Translations under genes and position numbers: made by a program
Shown here: positions 52,606 through 61,111 of the stretch, piece by piece
Layout: each line of letters begins with the position of its first letter
Position numbering within the stretch: the first letter of the stretch is position 1
Notes under the pieces: generated by a model
Seen by the model: only the letters and a program-made list of their open reading frames with translations
Databases searched by the model: none
What the model was told of the DNA's origin: nothing
Origin: Rhodoferax sp.
GTDB lineage: Bacteria; Pseudomonadota; Gammaproteobacteria; Burkholderiales; Burkholderiaceae_C
NCBI GenBank assembly: GCA_024236015.1
Contig: JACKLK010000009.1
Coordinates: 124,001 to 188,000 of the forward strand
Length of the DNA: 64,000 bases
Direction of reading: 5' to 3'

Positions 52606-53718
52606 TCAGCCGGTGACCGTGAAGCTGCCGATCGGCATCGGCTGGCCGTTGACGAGCGCCTCGACCCGGTGCACGCCGGGGTAGTGGCGGCGCGTCGTCA
52701 GGTTGGCCAGCGAGATCTTCTTCTGCAGCCGCACGGCATCGCTGCTGGCCAGTTGCAGCGACTTGAGCTTGAACACCTTGGCGCTGGTCCCGCCGCCGGC
52801 CTTGACGTAATGCACGGCCAGATCGATCAGCAGGTCCTGGCGCCGGCGTGCGGTGCTGTACAGCACGAAGGCCAGCTGCACGGAGCCGCCGACCGGGATC
52901 GCGTCGGGCCGGATGCAGATCTCGTCGACACGGACCTGCGCCCGGGAGCCGAAGCCGAGCACGTCCAGGGCCTGGGCATCGCCTTGCTTGACCGCCCAGC
53001 GCAAGGCATGGCGCACGATCCATTCGCGCTCGGGTGACGCCGCCACGAGCCAGCGGCGCGCGGTCTCGACCAGCAGCTGTGGATGGTCCTTGCCGATGTC
53101 GTTGAGGTTGTTCGCCACGGATCGGCGCACATACAGCGACGGGTCGTCCTTGAGATGTTCGAGCAGCCGCAGCACCGGTTGCGGATCGCGCTGGAACTGC
53201 GGCAGCCGCGGGGCCCAGGGCAGGCGCGGGCGCGTGCCTTCGGACACCAGGCGGCGCACGTGTTCGCTGCGGTCGGTGCTCCACTGTTCCAGCCGCGCCA
53301 GCGTGCGTGCCATGTCGTGCTGCAGGAACGGCCGGATCGCGAACTCGGCGGTGAAACGTTGCGTGAGCGCATGCAGGGCCCGCATCGACGGCTCGAAGTG
53401 CGGCAGCCCGTATTCGGCGATGAAGAACATATGAGGCATGAACAGGAAGCCGCCCATGCCCGAGCCGACGGTTCGGGCCACCGGTTGCTCCGCCGACGCG
53501 ACCAGGATGGCCACGGCCCGGGGATAGTCCTGCGGCAGGTGCCGGTGCAGCGCCCGGGCGATGTGGCGTCCGCGGGGCATCAGCTCGAGGGCCTCGTATC
53601 CCAGCAGTGCATCCCGCACGAAGGCCCGGGACGGAAACTCCGGATGCACGGCCGCCACCATGGTGGCGATGGTGCGGGGAACGTCGGCTCCGAAGTGCGA
53701 TTTCAGCGGTTCTGCCAT
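52606..53718 (-). CDS. DNA alkylation repair protein (AlkD/AlkC-like HEAT repeats)
   Basis: A 370-residue protein built mostly of HEAT-like helical repeats, for example LLEHLKDDPSLYVRRSVANNLNDIGKDHP and the following EREWIVRHALRWAVKQGD. These match the AlkC/AlkD glycosylase superfamily, which removes alkylated purines. The last 110 residues are beta-rich (VRVDEICIRPDAIPVG to the end) and form an extra domain, as in the longer AlkC-like members. The ATG at 53718 was chosen; the open frame continues upstream to 53898 without family-like sequence. Monocistronic. Confidence 0.83.
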   Translation of the reverse strand: MAEPLKSHFGADVPRTIATMVAAVHPEFPSRAFVRDALLGYEALELMPRGRHIARALHRHLPQDYPRAVAILVASAEQPVARTVGSGMGGFLFMPHMFFIAEYGLPHFEPSMRALHALTQRFTAEFAIRPFLQHDMARTLARLEQWSTDRSEHVRRLVSEGTRPRLPWAPRLPQFQRDPQPVLRLLEHLKDDPSLYVRRSVANNLNDIGKDHPQLLVETARRWLVAASPEREWIVRHALRWAVKQGDAQALDVLGFGSRAQVRVDEICIRPDAIPVGGSVQLAFVLYSTARRRQDLLIDLAVHYVKAGGGTSAKVFKLKSLQLASSDAVRLQKKISLANLTTRRHYPGVHRVEALVNGQPMPIGSFTVTG

Positions 53719-54016
53719 GGCCAGCGAGGAGGGTGAGGAAAAGAATGTCGCCCGTGGCGGCATCCCGCCGGCTCGAAGATACCGCAGTTCCCGTTGCCGG
53801 CAAGCGGCGCGGGGCGATGCCGGTGTGGCAACCGGGCAACGGTGCGGGCCTGCGACAGCGCCAGCGACCTGCCAGGGCAAGCTGCGATCCGACGGCACGC
53901 GCCGGGGCGCTGGCCGCTACTGCACAATCGGGCCTGGACGCCCGGGCCCGCTTCGTTGGCCCGCGCTGCACCATTTCCAGCGACGGCCCGGGCGCAATGG
54001 CCCAGGCCGCACCGAC

Positions 54017-55837
54017 GTGAACCTGCATGCTGCCCAACTGCTTCTGATCGTGCTCGTGGCCGGCCTGGCCAGCCAGTGGCTGGCCTCGCGGTTGCGCCTG
54101 CCGGCCATCGTCGTGCTGATCGCGGTGGGCCTGGTGCTCGGTCCGGTCACCGGTGTCACCGCGTTGACGATGCCGCAGCACGAACTCGGCGAGTTGATCG
54201 GCCTGGGCGTGGCCATCATCCTGTTCGAAGGCGGCATGGACCTCAAGCTGGCCGAGTTCAAGCGGGTCGGCCACGGCATCGGCCGGCTCACGCTGGTCGG
54301 GCCGCCGCTGGCCTGGTTGTTCGGCAGCCTGGCGGCGCATTACATCGCGGGCCTGGACTGGCCGACCGCGAGCGTGCTCGGCGCCATCCTGGTCGTGACC
54401 GGGCCGACCGTGATCCTGCCGCTGATCCGCCAGGCCCGGCTGAACAAGGAATCAGCCTCGCTGCTCAAGTGGGAGGGCATCGTCAACGACCCGATCGGCG
54501 TGCTGATCGCAGTGCTGACCTTCCAGTACCTGACCATCGGCGGCGGCTGGCAGAGCACCGTCACGGGCGTGGGCGCCGCCATCGCGGCGGCCGCGGTGTT
54601 CGGCGGCCTGGGTGGCTGGGGCATCGGCTGGTTGTACCGCCGCGGCGCCGCGCCCGAGCATCTGAAGTCGCCGATCCTGATGGTGCTGGTGCTGGTCGTG
54701 TACTGGGCCAGCAATCAGGTACAACACGAGGCCGGGCTGCTCAGCGTCACCGTGATGGGGCTGGTGATCGGCAACATGAAGCTGATCGAACTCGAGTCCT
54801 TGCAGCGTTTCAAGGAACACCTGACCATCGTGTTGCTGTCGGTGCTGTTCATCGTCATTCCGTCGCAGTTGCAGGCCGACGCCCTGGCCTCGCTGGACTG
54901 GCGCGTGGCCTTGTACGTGCTGGCAATCCTGCTGGTGGTGCGGCCATTGACGATCGCGATCGCGACCGCCGGGGCGCCGATGCGCCGGGCGGACCAGTTG
55001 CTGCTGGGCTGGATCGCCCCGCGCGGCATCGTCGCCGCGGCCACCGCCGGCATCTTCGGGCCTGCGCTGGTGGCCGCCGGGTATCCCGATGCGGCCTTGC
55101 TGCTGCCGATCACGTTCGCGGTCATCATCGCCACCGTGCTGGCCCATGGATTGAGCATCGGCAGCGTGGCACGGCGCCTGGGCCTGGCCGCGGCGGGCGA
55201 CAACGGCCTGATGATCGTGGGTGCCACGCGCTGGTCCTGCGCCCTGGGTGCGGCCCTGCGTCGGCTCGGCATCGACGTGTTGATCGTCGACGGCGCCTAT
55301 GCCCATCTCAAGCAGGCGCGCATGGACGGCACACCGGTCTACCACGGCGAGATCCTGTCCGACCATGCCGAACACACGCTGGAGGCGCAGCACCTGAGCC
55401 ACCTGCTGAGCGCCACCGAGAACGAGTTCTACAACGCGCTGGTGTGCAAGGCCCAGGGCCGGCACTTCGGGCATCACCGCACCTTCCAGCTGGCCACGGA
55501 AGTGCCGACCGGCAAGGAGCTCAAGGGCCTGCAGCTGCAGCAGCGCGGGTTTTTCGCATTCGATCCGGGTGCGACGGCGGATGTGCTGGGCCGGCGCATG
55601 GAACAAGGCTGGACGGTACAGACCACCAAGCTGACCAAGACCCATGGCTGGGCCGAGCTGGTCGCGCGACTGGGCGAGCAGGGCACGGACTGGACCCTGC
55701 TGGGCGGCGTGTCGCCGACCGGCGCGTTCCGCCTGTATTCGAAGGAGCAGAAATTCAAGCTCGACGCCGGCTGGACGGTGTTGTTGTTCGCGCCGGCCAA
55801 GGTGGCCGAGCGCGGCGAGGCGCAGCCCGCATCGTGA
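54017..55837 (+). CDS. Cation:proton antiporter, CPA1 family with RCK-like C-terminal domain
   Basis: A 606-residue membrane protein. The first 390 residues hold about twelve helices with VVTGPTVILPLIRQARL and the ND pair in GIVNDPIGVL, which marks electroneutral CPA1 antiporters. The tail starts with a Rossmann-like NGLMIVGATRWSCALGAALRRLG and resembles a TrkA-N/RCK regulatory domain, then a TrkA-C-like end. It exchanges Na+ or K+ for H+ at the inner membrane with nucleotide or ligand control. A GTG at 54017 begins the first helix; no clear ribosome site. Confidence 0.88.
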   Translation: MNLHAAQLLLIVLVAGLASQWLASRLRLPAIVVLIAVGLVLGPVTGVTALTMPQHELGELIGLGVAIILFEGGMDLKLAEFKRVGHGIGRLTLVGPPLAWLFGSLAAHYIAGLDWPTASVLGAILVVTGPTVILPLIRQARLNKESASLLKWEGIVNDPIGVLIAVLTFQYLTIGGGWQSTVTGVGAAIAAAAVFGGLGGWGIGWLYRRGAAPEHLKSPILMVLVLVVYWASNQVQHEAGLLSVTVMGLVIGNMKLIELESLQRFKEHLTIVLLSVLFIVIPSQLQADALASLDWRVALYVLAILLVVRPLTIAIATAGAPMRRADQLLLGWIAPRGIVAAATAGIFGPALVAAGYPDAALLLPITFAVIIATVLAHGLSIGSVARRLGLAAAGDNGLMIVGATRWSCALGAALRRLGIDVLIVDGAYAHLKQARMDGTPVYHGEILSDHAEHTLEAQHLSHLLSATENEFYNALVCKAQGRHFGHHRTFQLATEVPTGKELKGLQLQQRGFFAFDPGATADVLGRRMEQGWTVQTTKLTKTHGWAELVARLGEQGTDWTLLGGVSPTGAFRLYSKEQKFKLDAGWTVLLFAPAKVAERGEAQPAS

Positions 55838-55903
55838 CGCCGCCGCGGCGGCGGCCACGCGGCGGGGCTGCCGTAAAATGCCCGGTTTCCCTGAAGCTTC
55901 GCA

Positions 55904-56683
55904 ATGGCGCAACGCCAGTTTTCCCCGCAGCCCCCGCATTTCAGCAGCTCACCCCTGGTCCGACAACTCGCCAGCCTGGATATCGTCCCGGCCGGTGAGC
56001 CGACACAGACGTTCGCCGAACGGCTGAGCCATTGGGTGGCCTGGACCGACGCGATCGCTTTGTCGCAGGTGCTGGCCGACGGCCCGGGCGCGGCGCACCC
56101 GGCCGCGGCGCCATCATCGGCCTCGGCGCCGCGCACACTGCGCGCGCAGTGTGCGCGGGTGCGCAAGGACCTGGCCGACGCGATTGCCGGTGATGCGTTG
56201 TTGCGTGAAGCTGCCGAGCCGCCACCCCCGGTTGCCACCGGAGCCGCGGCTGCCGGTGTGGCGAAGATCGATTATTCGGCCTACCGGCGCCAGTACCGGG
56301 CGCACCAGCACACGATGGAGGACCGCATCGGCAGCCTGCGCGCCGCGGTGCGCAAGGCGCTGGCAGGCCTGTCGCCGGCCCTGGCCCGCCTCGCCGCGCT
56401 CGATGCCGTGTTCGACCGGGCACTGAGCCCGCAACTGCGCCGCCAGCTCGAGCAGGTACCGCTGATGCTGGAGAAGACCTTCCAGGCCCGGCACAAGGCC
56501 GCTGCCGCAACCCTATCCGACCAGGAGGCCGATTTGAACCCTACCGCCCCGCAACCGCACCCGGCCGATGCCGTCGGCCCGACCCTGCAGCGTGTGCTGC
56601 TGGCCGAACTCGAGCTGCGCCTGCAGCCCGTGCAAGGCCTGATCGATGCACTCGGCCCCGAGGCCGAGGCCCGGCCGGCATGA
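55904..56683 (+). CDS. DUF3348 family protein
   Basis: A 259-residue soluble, largely helical protein of the DUF3348 family, known mainly from Burkholderiales and without assigned function. SSPLVRQLASLDI and FAERLSHWVAWTDAIALS are the family's N-terminal hallmark; the middle is Ala/Pro-rich, and the C-terminal third (about 130-250) is predicted coiled or helical. It precedes the MotA-like, OmpA/MotB-like and DUF2894 genes. A possible -10 (TAAAAT, 55874-55879) lies just upstream. A cytoplasmic partner of the membrane motor is the simplest hypothesis. Confidence 0.8.
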   Translation: MAQRQFSPQPPHFSSSPLVRQLASLDIVPAGEPTQTFAERLSHWVAWTDAIALSQVLADGPGAAHPAAAPSSASAPRTLRAQCARVRKDLADAIAGDALLREAAEPPPPVATGAAAAGVAKIDYSAYRRQYRAHQHTMEDRIGSLRAAVRKALAGLSPALARLAALDAVFDRALSPQLRRQLEQVPLMLEKTFQARHKAAAATLSDQEADLNPTAPQPHPADAVGPTLQRVLLAELELRLQPVQGLIDALGPEAEARPA

Positions 56684-56753
56684 GACACCCTGTGTCAACC
56701 CCCCGCCGTTTTGAGCAGATTCTGCAGAGCCCGATGTTGGGAGGGGTCGTCCA

Positions 56754-56819
56754 ATGAGCGCGCCGGGCCGTTCCCTAGCGCGAATCCCGCGGCGCGCAGC
56801 GCGGAGGGGCGTCCAGTGA
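56754..56819 (+). CDS. Possible 21-codon leader peptide before the DUF802 gene
   Basis: An ATG at 56754 preceded by GGGAGGGG opens a 21-codon frame, Arg-rich, that ends in TGA overlapping the GTG start of the DUF802 gene (GTGA). Its ribosome site and start (GGAGGGGTCGTCCAATGA) closely resemble those of the next gene (GGAGGGGCGTCCAGTGA), as if one arose from the other by local duplication. It may couple or limit translation of the motor protein. There is no evidence that it is conserved. Confidence 0.4.
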   Translation: MSAPGRSLARIPRRAARRGVQ

Positions 56820-59074
56820 CCCCGGTGGCATCCCGGCATCTCGCCACGATCGCGTTCGCCGTCGGCCTGGGTGTGGTCGGCTGGATCGGCTACGGCTACC
56901 TGGGTTCGAACCTGCTGGCGTTGACGATCACCGTGTTGATCGCCGCCTTCTACCTGGCCGGCGCGATGGAACTGCGCCGCTTTCGCGGCGCCACCGCCGG
57001 CCTGCGCACCGCTCTGGCCGATCTGCCCGAACAACTGCCGTCGCTGGGTGAATGGATCGCCAGCTTGCCGCAGTCGCTGCAAGGGGCGGTGCGCCTGCGC
57101 GTCGAAGGTGAACGCGCCGCCTTGCCCGGGCCGGCGCTCACGCCGTACCTGGTGGGACTGCTGGTGCTGCTGGGCATGCTGGGCACCTTCCTGGGCATGG
57201 TGGTCACGCTCAATGGCGCCGTGATGGCGCTGGAGAGCACGACCGACCTGGCGACCATCCGCGCCGCGCTGGCGGCTCCGATCAAGGGCCTGGGCCTGGC
57301 GTTCGGCACTTCCATCGCCGGTGTGGCGGCGTCGGCGATGCTGGGCCTGGTGTCGGTCCTGGTCCGGCGCGACCGCCTGCAGGTGGCGCAGCTGCTCGAC
57401 GCGCGCATCGCCACCCGGCTGCGGGTGTTCTCGCGTGCGCACCAGCGCGAACAGACGCTGGAAAACCTGCAGCTGCAGGCCCGCGCCATGCCCGAACTGG
57501 TCGATCGCATGCAGGCCATGATGGCGCAGATGCAGCAACACGAGCAGCAGCTCGGCGACAGGCTGCTGTCGGGCCAGGAACGGTTCTACCAGCACGCGCA
57601 GACGGCGTATGCCGACCTGGCCGCCTCGGTCGACCGCTCGCTGAGCCACAGCCTGCAGGAAAGTGCCCGCGTGGCCGGCAGCACGATGCAACCCCTGGTC
57701 GAGGCGACGATGGCCGGCATCAGCCGCGAGAGCGCCAGCTACCAGCAGAAGATCTCGGAGCTGGTGCAGCAGCAGCTCGAGGCCATGGCCAGCCGCTTCG
57801 ACACCACGGTCGGAGCCGCGGCCGGCGCCTGGGGCGAGACGCTGCAGCAACACGACGGCCGCAGCGAGGCGCTGGCCCGCAGCCTGCAGCAGGCGCTGGC
57901 GGGTTTCAACGACAGCTTCGAACAACGCGCCACGGCCTTGCTGGCCGCGGTCGACGAACGACAGGCGCAGTCGCAACAGGCCTGGACACAGGCGGTCGAC
58001 ACGCTGGCGCAGCAAAGCGGCAGCCACCAGGCGCAGGTCACCGAGGCCGCCGGCCGGCAGCTCGATGCCGTGGCCGAACGCGCCGGCCGCGAACTGGCCA
58101 GCGCCGCCGAGCGCTTCGGTACCAGCACCCGGGAGGCCGCCCAGGCCTGGCATGACGCGCTGGCCCGCCAGCAGCAGGGCAGCGAGCAGGCGTCCGCGGC
58201 GATGCAATCGGCAGTGGCCGCGTTGGTGCAGGGTTTCGGCCAGCAGTCGGCGGAACTGCTGCAGACCCTGCAGCAGGCACATGCGACCTTGCGCAGCGAA
58301 CTGGCCAGCGGCGACCAGCAGCGGCTGGCCGGCTGGACGTCCGCGTTGGAGGCCATGGCGGCGTCGTTGCGCCAGGATGCGCAACAGGCGCAGGCCGAGG
58401 CGCTGGCGCGCCAGGCGCAGATCTGCGACACGCTGGAGCAGACCGCGCGCGGCCTGCAGGGCCAGGCGGCCGAACACGCGCGCGAGACCATCGCCGAGAT
58501 GTCGCAGCTGATCGCGACCGCGTCCGAAGCGCCGCGCGCCGCGGCCCAGGTGGTGGACGCGCTGCGCGAGAAACTCAGCGACTCGATGGCGCGCGACAAC
58601 GACATGCTGGCGGAACGCAGCCGCATCATGGAGACCTTGTCGACGCTGCTGCAGGCCGTGAACCAGGCCGCCACCGAGCAGCGCAGCGCGATCGACACGC
58701 TGGTGGCCTCGGCCGCCACGATGCTCGAGCAGACCGGTGCGCGCTTCGGCCAGACGCTGGAGCAGGCCTCGCAGACGATGCAGGACGCCAGTACGCAGGC
58801 GGCGGCCGGCAGCATCGACATCGCCAGCATGGGCGAGGCGTTCTCGGCGGCGGTGCAGCAGTTCGGTGCGTCGAGCGAAGCCTTGACCGTACACCTGCAG
58901 CGCATCGAGGCGGCGCTGGACAAGTCCAGTGCGCGCAGCGACGAACAACTGGCCTATTACGTGGCCCAGGCACGCGAGATCGTCGACCTGAGCATCTCGT
59001 CGCAGAAGCAGATCGTCGAAGACCTGCAGCAACTGGCGATCCGCCAGGTGCCGCAGGTCGCCAGCGAGGCCTGA
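56816..59074 (+). CDS. DUF802 protein: MotA/TolQ/ExbB/ZorA-like channel subunit with long coiled-coil tail
   Basis: A 752-residue membrane protein. Helices lie near residues 9-28, 33-50, 110-132 and 158-182. Helix 3 (GLLVLLGMLGTFLGMVVTLNG) and helix 4 (PIKGLGLAFGTSIAGVAASA) carry the MotA/TolQ/ExbB pattern, with Thr124 and Ser166 at likely pore positions. The remaining 560 or so residues are a Gln/Ala-rich coiled coil projecting into the cytoplasm, as in ZorA. The GTG at 56816 has GGAGGGG upstream. The MotB-like partner starts one base after the stop. The family has no known function; an ion-driven rotary or force-generating motor is inferred. Confidence 0.85.
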   Translation: MTPVASRHLATIAFAVGLGVVGWIGYGYLGSNLLALTITVLIAAFYLAGAMELRRFRGATAGLRTALADLPEQLPSLGEWIASLPQSLQGAVRLRVEGERAALPGPALTPYLVGLLVLLGMLGTFLGMVVTLNGAVMALESTTDLATIRAALAAPIKGLGLAFGTSIAGVAASAMLGLVSVLVRRDRLQVAQLLDARIATRLRVFSRAHQREQTLENLQLQARAMPELVDRMQAMMAQMQQHEQQLGDRLLSGQERFYQHAQTAYADLAASVDRSLSHSLQESARVAGSTMQPLVEATMAGISRESASYQQKISELVQQQLEAMASRFDTTVGAAAGAWGETLQQHDGRSEALARSLQQALAGFNDSFEQRATALLAAVDERQAQSQQAWTQAVDTLAQQSGSHQAQVTEAAGRQLDAVAERAGRELASAAERFGTSTREAAQAWHDALARQQQGSEQASAAMQSAVAALVQGFGQQSAELLQTLQQAHATLRSELASGDQQRLAGWTSALEAMAASLRQDAQQAQAEALARQAQICDTLEQTARGLQGQAAEHARETIAEMSQLIATASEAPRAAAQVVDALREKLSDSMARDNDMLAERSRIMETLSTLLQAVNQAATEQRSAIDTLVASAATMLEQTGARFGQTLEQASQTMQDASTQAAAGSIDIASMGEAFSAAVQQFGASSEALTVHLQRIEAALDKSSARSDEQLAYYVAQAREIVDLSISSQKQIVEDLQQLAIRQVPQVASEA

Positions 59075-59075
59075 C

Positions 59076-59726
59076 ATGGAAGACGTGGACGCCGCCCTGG
59101 AGCCCTCCGCGCCGGTCTGGCCGGTGTTCGGCGACCTGATGTCGGGCCTGCTCGGCGCCTTCGTGCTGCTGCTGGTGGCCGTGGTCGGCGTGCAGCTGGA
59201 ACTGGCGACCTCGCTCGAGGCCGAGGTGAACAAGCGCAAGATCGAGGAGCAGCGACGCATGTCGCTCGAGCAGGCGCTGGCGGTGCCGCTGGCCGCGGGC
59301 CGGGTGACGCTGAACAACGGCCGCATCGGCATCAGCGGCAGCGTGTTGTTCGCGCTGAGCTCCGACCAGCTCCAGCCCGACGGCCGGCAACTGCTCGAGA
59401 GCCTGGCCCAGCCGCTGGCCACCTACCTGCAGGCGCGCGACGAACTGCTGATGGTCAGCGGCTTCACCGACAACCGGGTGGTGCGCGACGGCAGCCGGCA
59501 GTTCGCCGACAACCTGGAGTTGTCGGCCCAGCGCGCGTTGACGGTGACCCGTGCGCTGATCGATGCGGGGGTTCCGTCCGCATCGGTGTTTGCCGCCGCC
59601 TTTGGCCGCGAGCAGCCGGTGGCCTCGAACGACGATGCCGCCGGCCGCGCGCTGAACCGGCGTGTCGAGATCGCGCCGGTGCCCCGGACCACACCCCATG
59701 CGACAACCGGACCACCCAGACGCTGA
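59076..59726 (+). CDS. OmpA/MotB-like (ZorB-like) motor partner
   Basis: A 216-residue protein with one N-terminal membrane helix (about 20-40) and a periplasmic OmpA-type peptidoglycan-binding domain (about 75-200). FGDLMSGLLGAFVLLL places Asp20 where MotB and ZorB have their proton-carrying Asp. The OmpA part shows VSGFTDN, NLELSAQRALTV and RALNRRVEI, with Gly-Phe replacing the more common Gly-His before TDN. With the DUF802 protein it should form a stator-like 5:2 complex anchored to the cell wall. It overlaps the DUF2894 gene by 29 bases. Confidence 0.88.
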   Translation: MEDVDAALEPSAPVWPVFGDLMSGLLGAFVLLLVAVVGVQLELATSLEAEVNKRKIEEQRRMSLEQALAVPLAAGRVTLNNGRIGISGSVLFALSSDQLQPDGRQLLESLAQPLATYLQARDELLMVSGFTDNRVVRDGSRQFADNLELSAQRALTVTRALIDAGVPSASVFAAAFGREQPVASNDDAAGRALNRRVEIAPVPRTTPHATTGPPRR

Positions 59727-60531
59727 CACCGGCCCGCGCACGGAGCCTGCGCCCGCGTGTGTGGCGCCGGCGCTGCCGTCGCCCGATCCGGCGCTGGAGG
59801 CACTGCGCGCGTCGGGGGCGCAGCGCATGGATCCGGCGCGATTCCGTTATCTCGAGGCGCTCGAGCGGCGCAGCGCCGCGCGGCACGGCGCCGCCTTGCA
59901 GCGGCAACTGGAGCGCCAGCTGGCCGACGCGGTGGCCGCGTACCGTGCCCGGTGGGAAGCCGATCGCGCGGAGCTGGCGCAATGCGTGCCCGTCGTGCTG
60001 CAACGCCATCCGCAGGCCGCACCGGCCGTGCGGCGCCTGCATGCCGAATCCGACCTGCGAGCCCTGCGCCGACTCGCGGCCCGGCTCGATGCCGAGCAGC
60101 AACGCCGCGACGGGCCGCTGGCGCAATTGCTGCGCCAACTCGACGGCCAAGGCGCGTCGCACGCGCCGGCAGCCGGCACGCAGGAGGCGCGCCAGCCCGA
60201 TACGGCCGATGCGTCCGCCGACGCCGCCCCGTTGACCGAGCTCAAGACCGTGCAGCGTTTCCGCGACACCTGGGAGCGGCTGCGCGTCGACGAACAACTG
60301 GCCCGATCGCTGCAGCAGGCACCGGACAACCCGGGGCCGCTGAACTCGCATCTGCTGGTGCTGCGCGCACTGCGCAGCCTGCAGGACCTGTCGCCGGCGT
60401 ATCTGAGCCGCTTCGTCGCGCAGGCCGAGTCCTTGATGTGGCTCGACGGGGCCGGGCCGCGCAAGGCCGCCACGGCCAAGCCGGCGACACGTGAGCGCGA
60501 CAGGAAGCGTGGGAGGGCGGGGGCGGGCTGA
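59698..60531 (+). CDS. DUF2894 family protein
   Basis: A 277-residue soluble protein of the DUF2894 family, function unknown. The N-terminus is Pro-rich; MDPARFRYLEALERRSAARHG begins a charged helical region, and LTELKTVQRFRDTWERLRVDEQLARSL near residue 180 is the family core, followed by a basic tail (ERDRKRGRAG). It is the last gene of the motor cluster and starts inside the OmpA-like gene, so it is tightly co-expressed. A cytoplasmic effector or scaffold for the long tail of the motor is a possibility. Confidence 0.8.
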   Translation: MRQPDHPDADTGPRTEPAPACVAPALPSPDPALEALRASGAQRMDPARFRYLEALERRSAARHGAALQRQLERQLADAVAAYRARWEADRAELAQCVPVVLQRHPQAAPAVRRLHAESDLRALRRLAARLDAEQQRRDGPLAQLLRQLDGQGASHAPAAGTQEARQPDTADASADAAPLTELKTVQRFRDTWERLRVDEQLARSLQQAPDNPGPLNSHLLVLRALRSLQDLSPAYLSRFVAQAESLMWLDGAGPRKAATAKPATRERDRKRGRAGAG

Positions 60532-60566
60532 GCGGTGGTGGTCACGCTGTCATATCCCGAGGTGAA

Positions 60567-61111
60567 TTGCGCGTGAAAGCGTGGCCCATTCCGCGTCCAT
60601 CCGTGGACGGTCTGGCCACGACCACGCTCGGGTCGCGCCACAGCCGTGCGCAGGTGCTGGCGGACCGGCCGCCGCTCGACCTGCGCGCCTTCGTGCTGGT
60701 CGGTCTGGGCAGCGCCGGCGCCTACGCGGTCAGCCACATCCTGCGCGCGGCGTCGATCGGCTCCCGGAGCGAACCGGTCGCCGGCGTGGCGCTGGGTGCA
60801 GCTGCCGGCACGCTGGCGCTGGTGCTGGTCAACCGGCGCCAGCTCGCGCCCCTGCGCCGTCGCATCGCGGCGCCGCCGCGGCCTACACCGGTGTCGGCCG
60901 CATCAGGTGATCGGCCAGGCGCTGATGATCCCGTCGCTGGCCTACATCCCCGCCTCGGTCGCCGCGCTGATCACCATGCGCACGCCGCTGCTGGATGTTG
61001 CCGGCCAGCCTGTGGCCGCTGCGCAACCGCGAAGGCATCGGCCTGTCGGTCGTGCTGGGCATGCTGGTCACGGTTGGCGGCGTCGGCCTGACGCTGGCGC
61101 AGGCGCGTTGA
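60567..61111 (+). pseudogene. EamA/DMT-family transporter remnant with two frameshifts
   Basis: Only the second half of an EamA-type permease can be read, and only by changing frame twice. Frame 1 (from 60567) gives LRAFVLVGLGSAGAYAVSHILRAASIG and more up to about 60890; a +1 shift is needed for GQALMIPSLAYIPASVAALITMRTPLL (about 60910-60995); a further +1 shift gives SLWPLRNREGIGLSVVLGML and ends at TGA 61109-61111. The N-terminal five helices are missing. Its 3' end overlaps the convergent LysR gene. Clearly inactive unless the breaks are sequencing errors. Confidence 0.75.

Noticed and set aside
55838..55853. Palindrome CGCCGCCGCGGCGGCG after the antiporter gene as a terminator
   Set aside because: Simple GC-repeat sequence with no T run; such palindromes occur by chance in this composition.
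56513..59422. A 969-codon open frame antisense to the DUF802 and OmpA-like genes
   Set aside because: It arises from third-position GC bias; the sense strand encodes recognisable membrane, coiled-coil and OmpA domains.
55904..60531. Calling the motor cluster a Zorya defence system
   Set aside because: Only ZorA- and ZorB-like parts are present; no ZorC, ZorD or ZorE-like gene and no other defence or mobile genes are nearby, so only a distant functional analogy is claimed.
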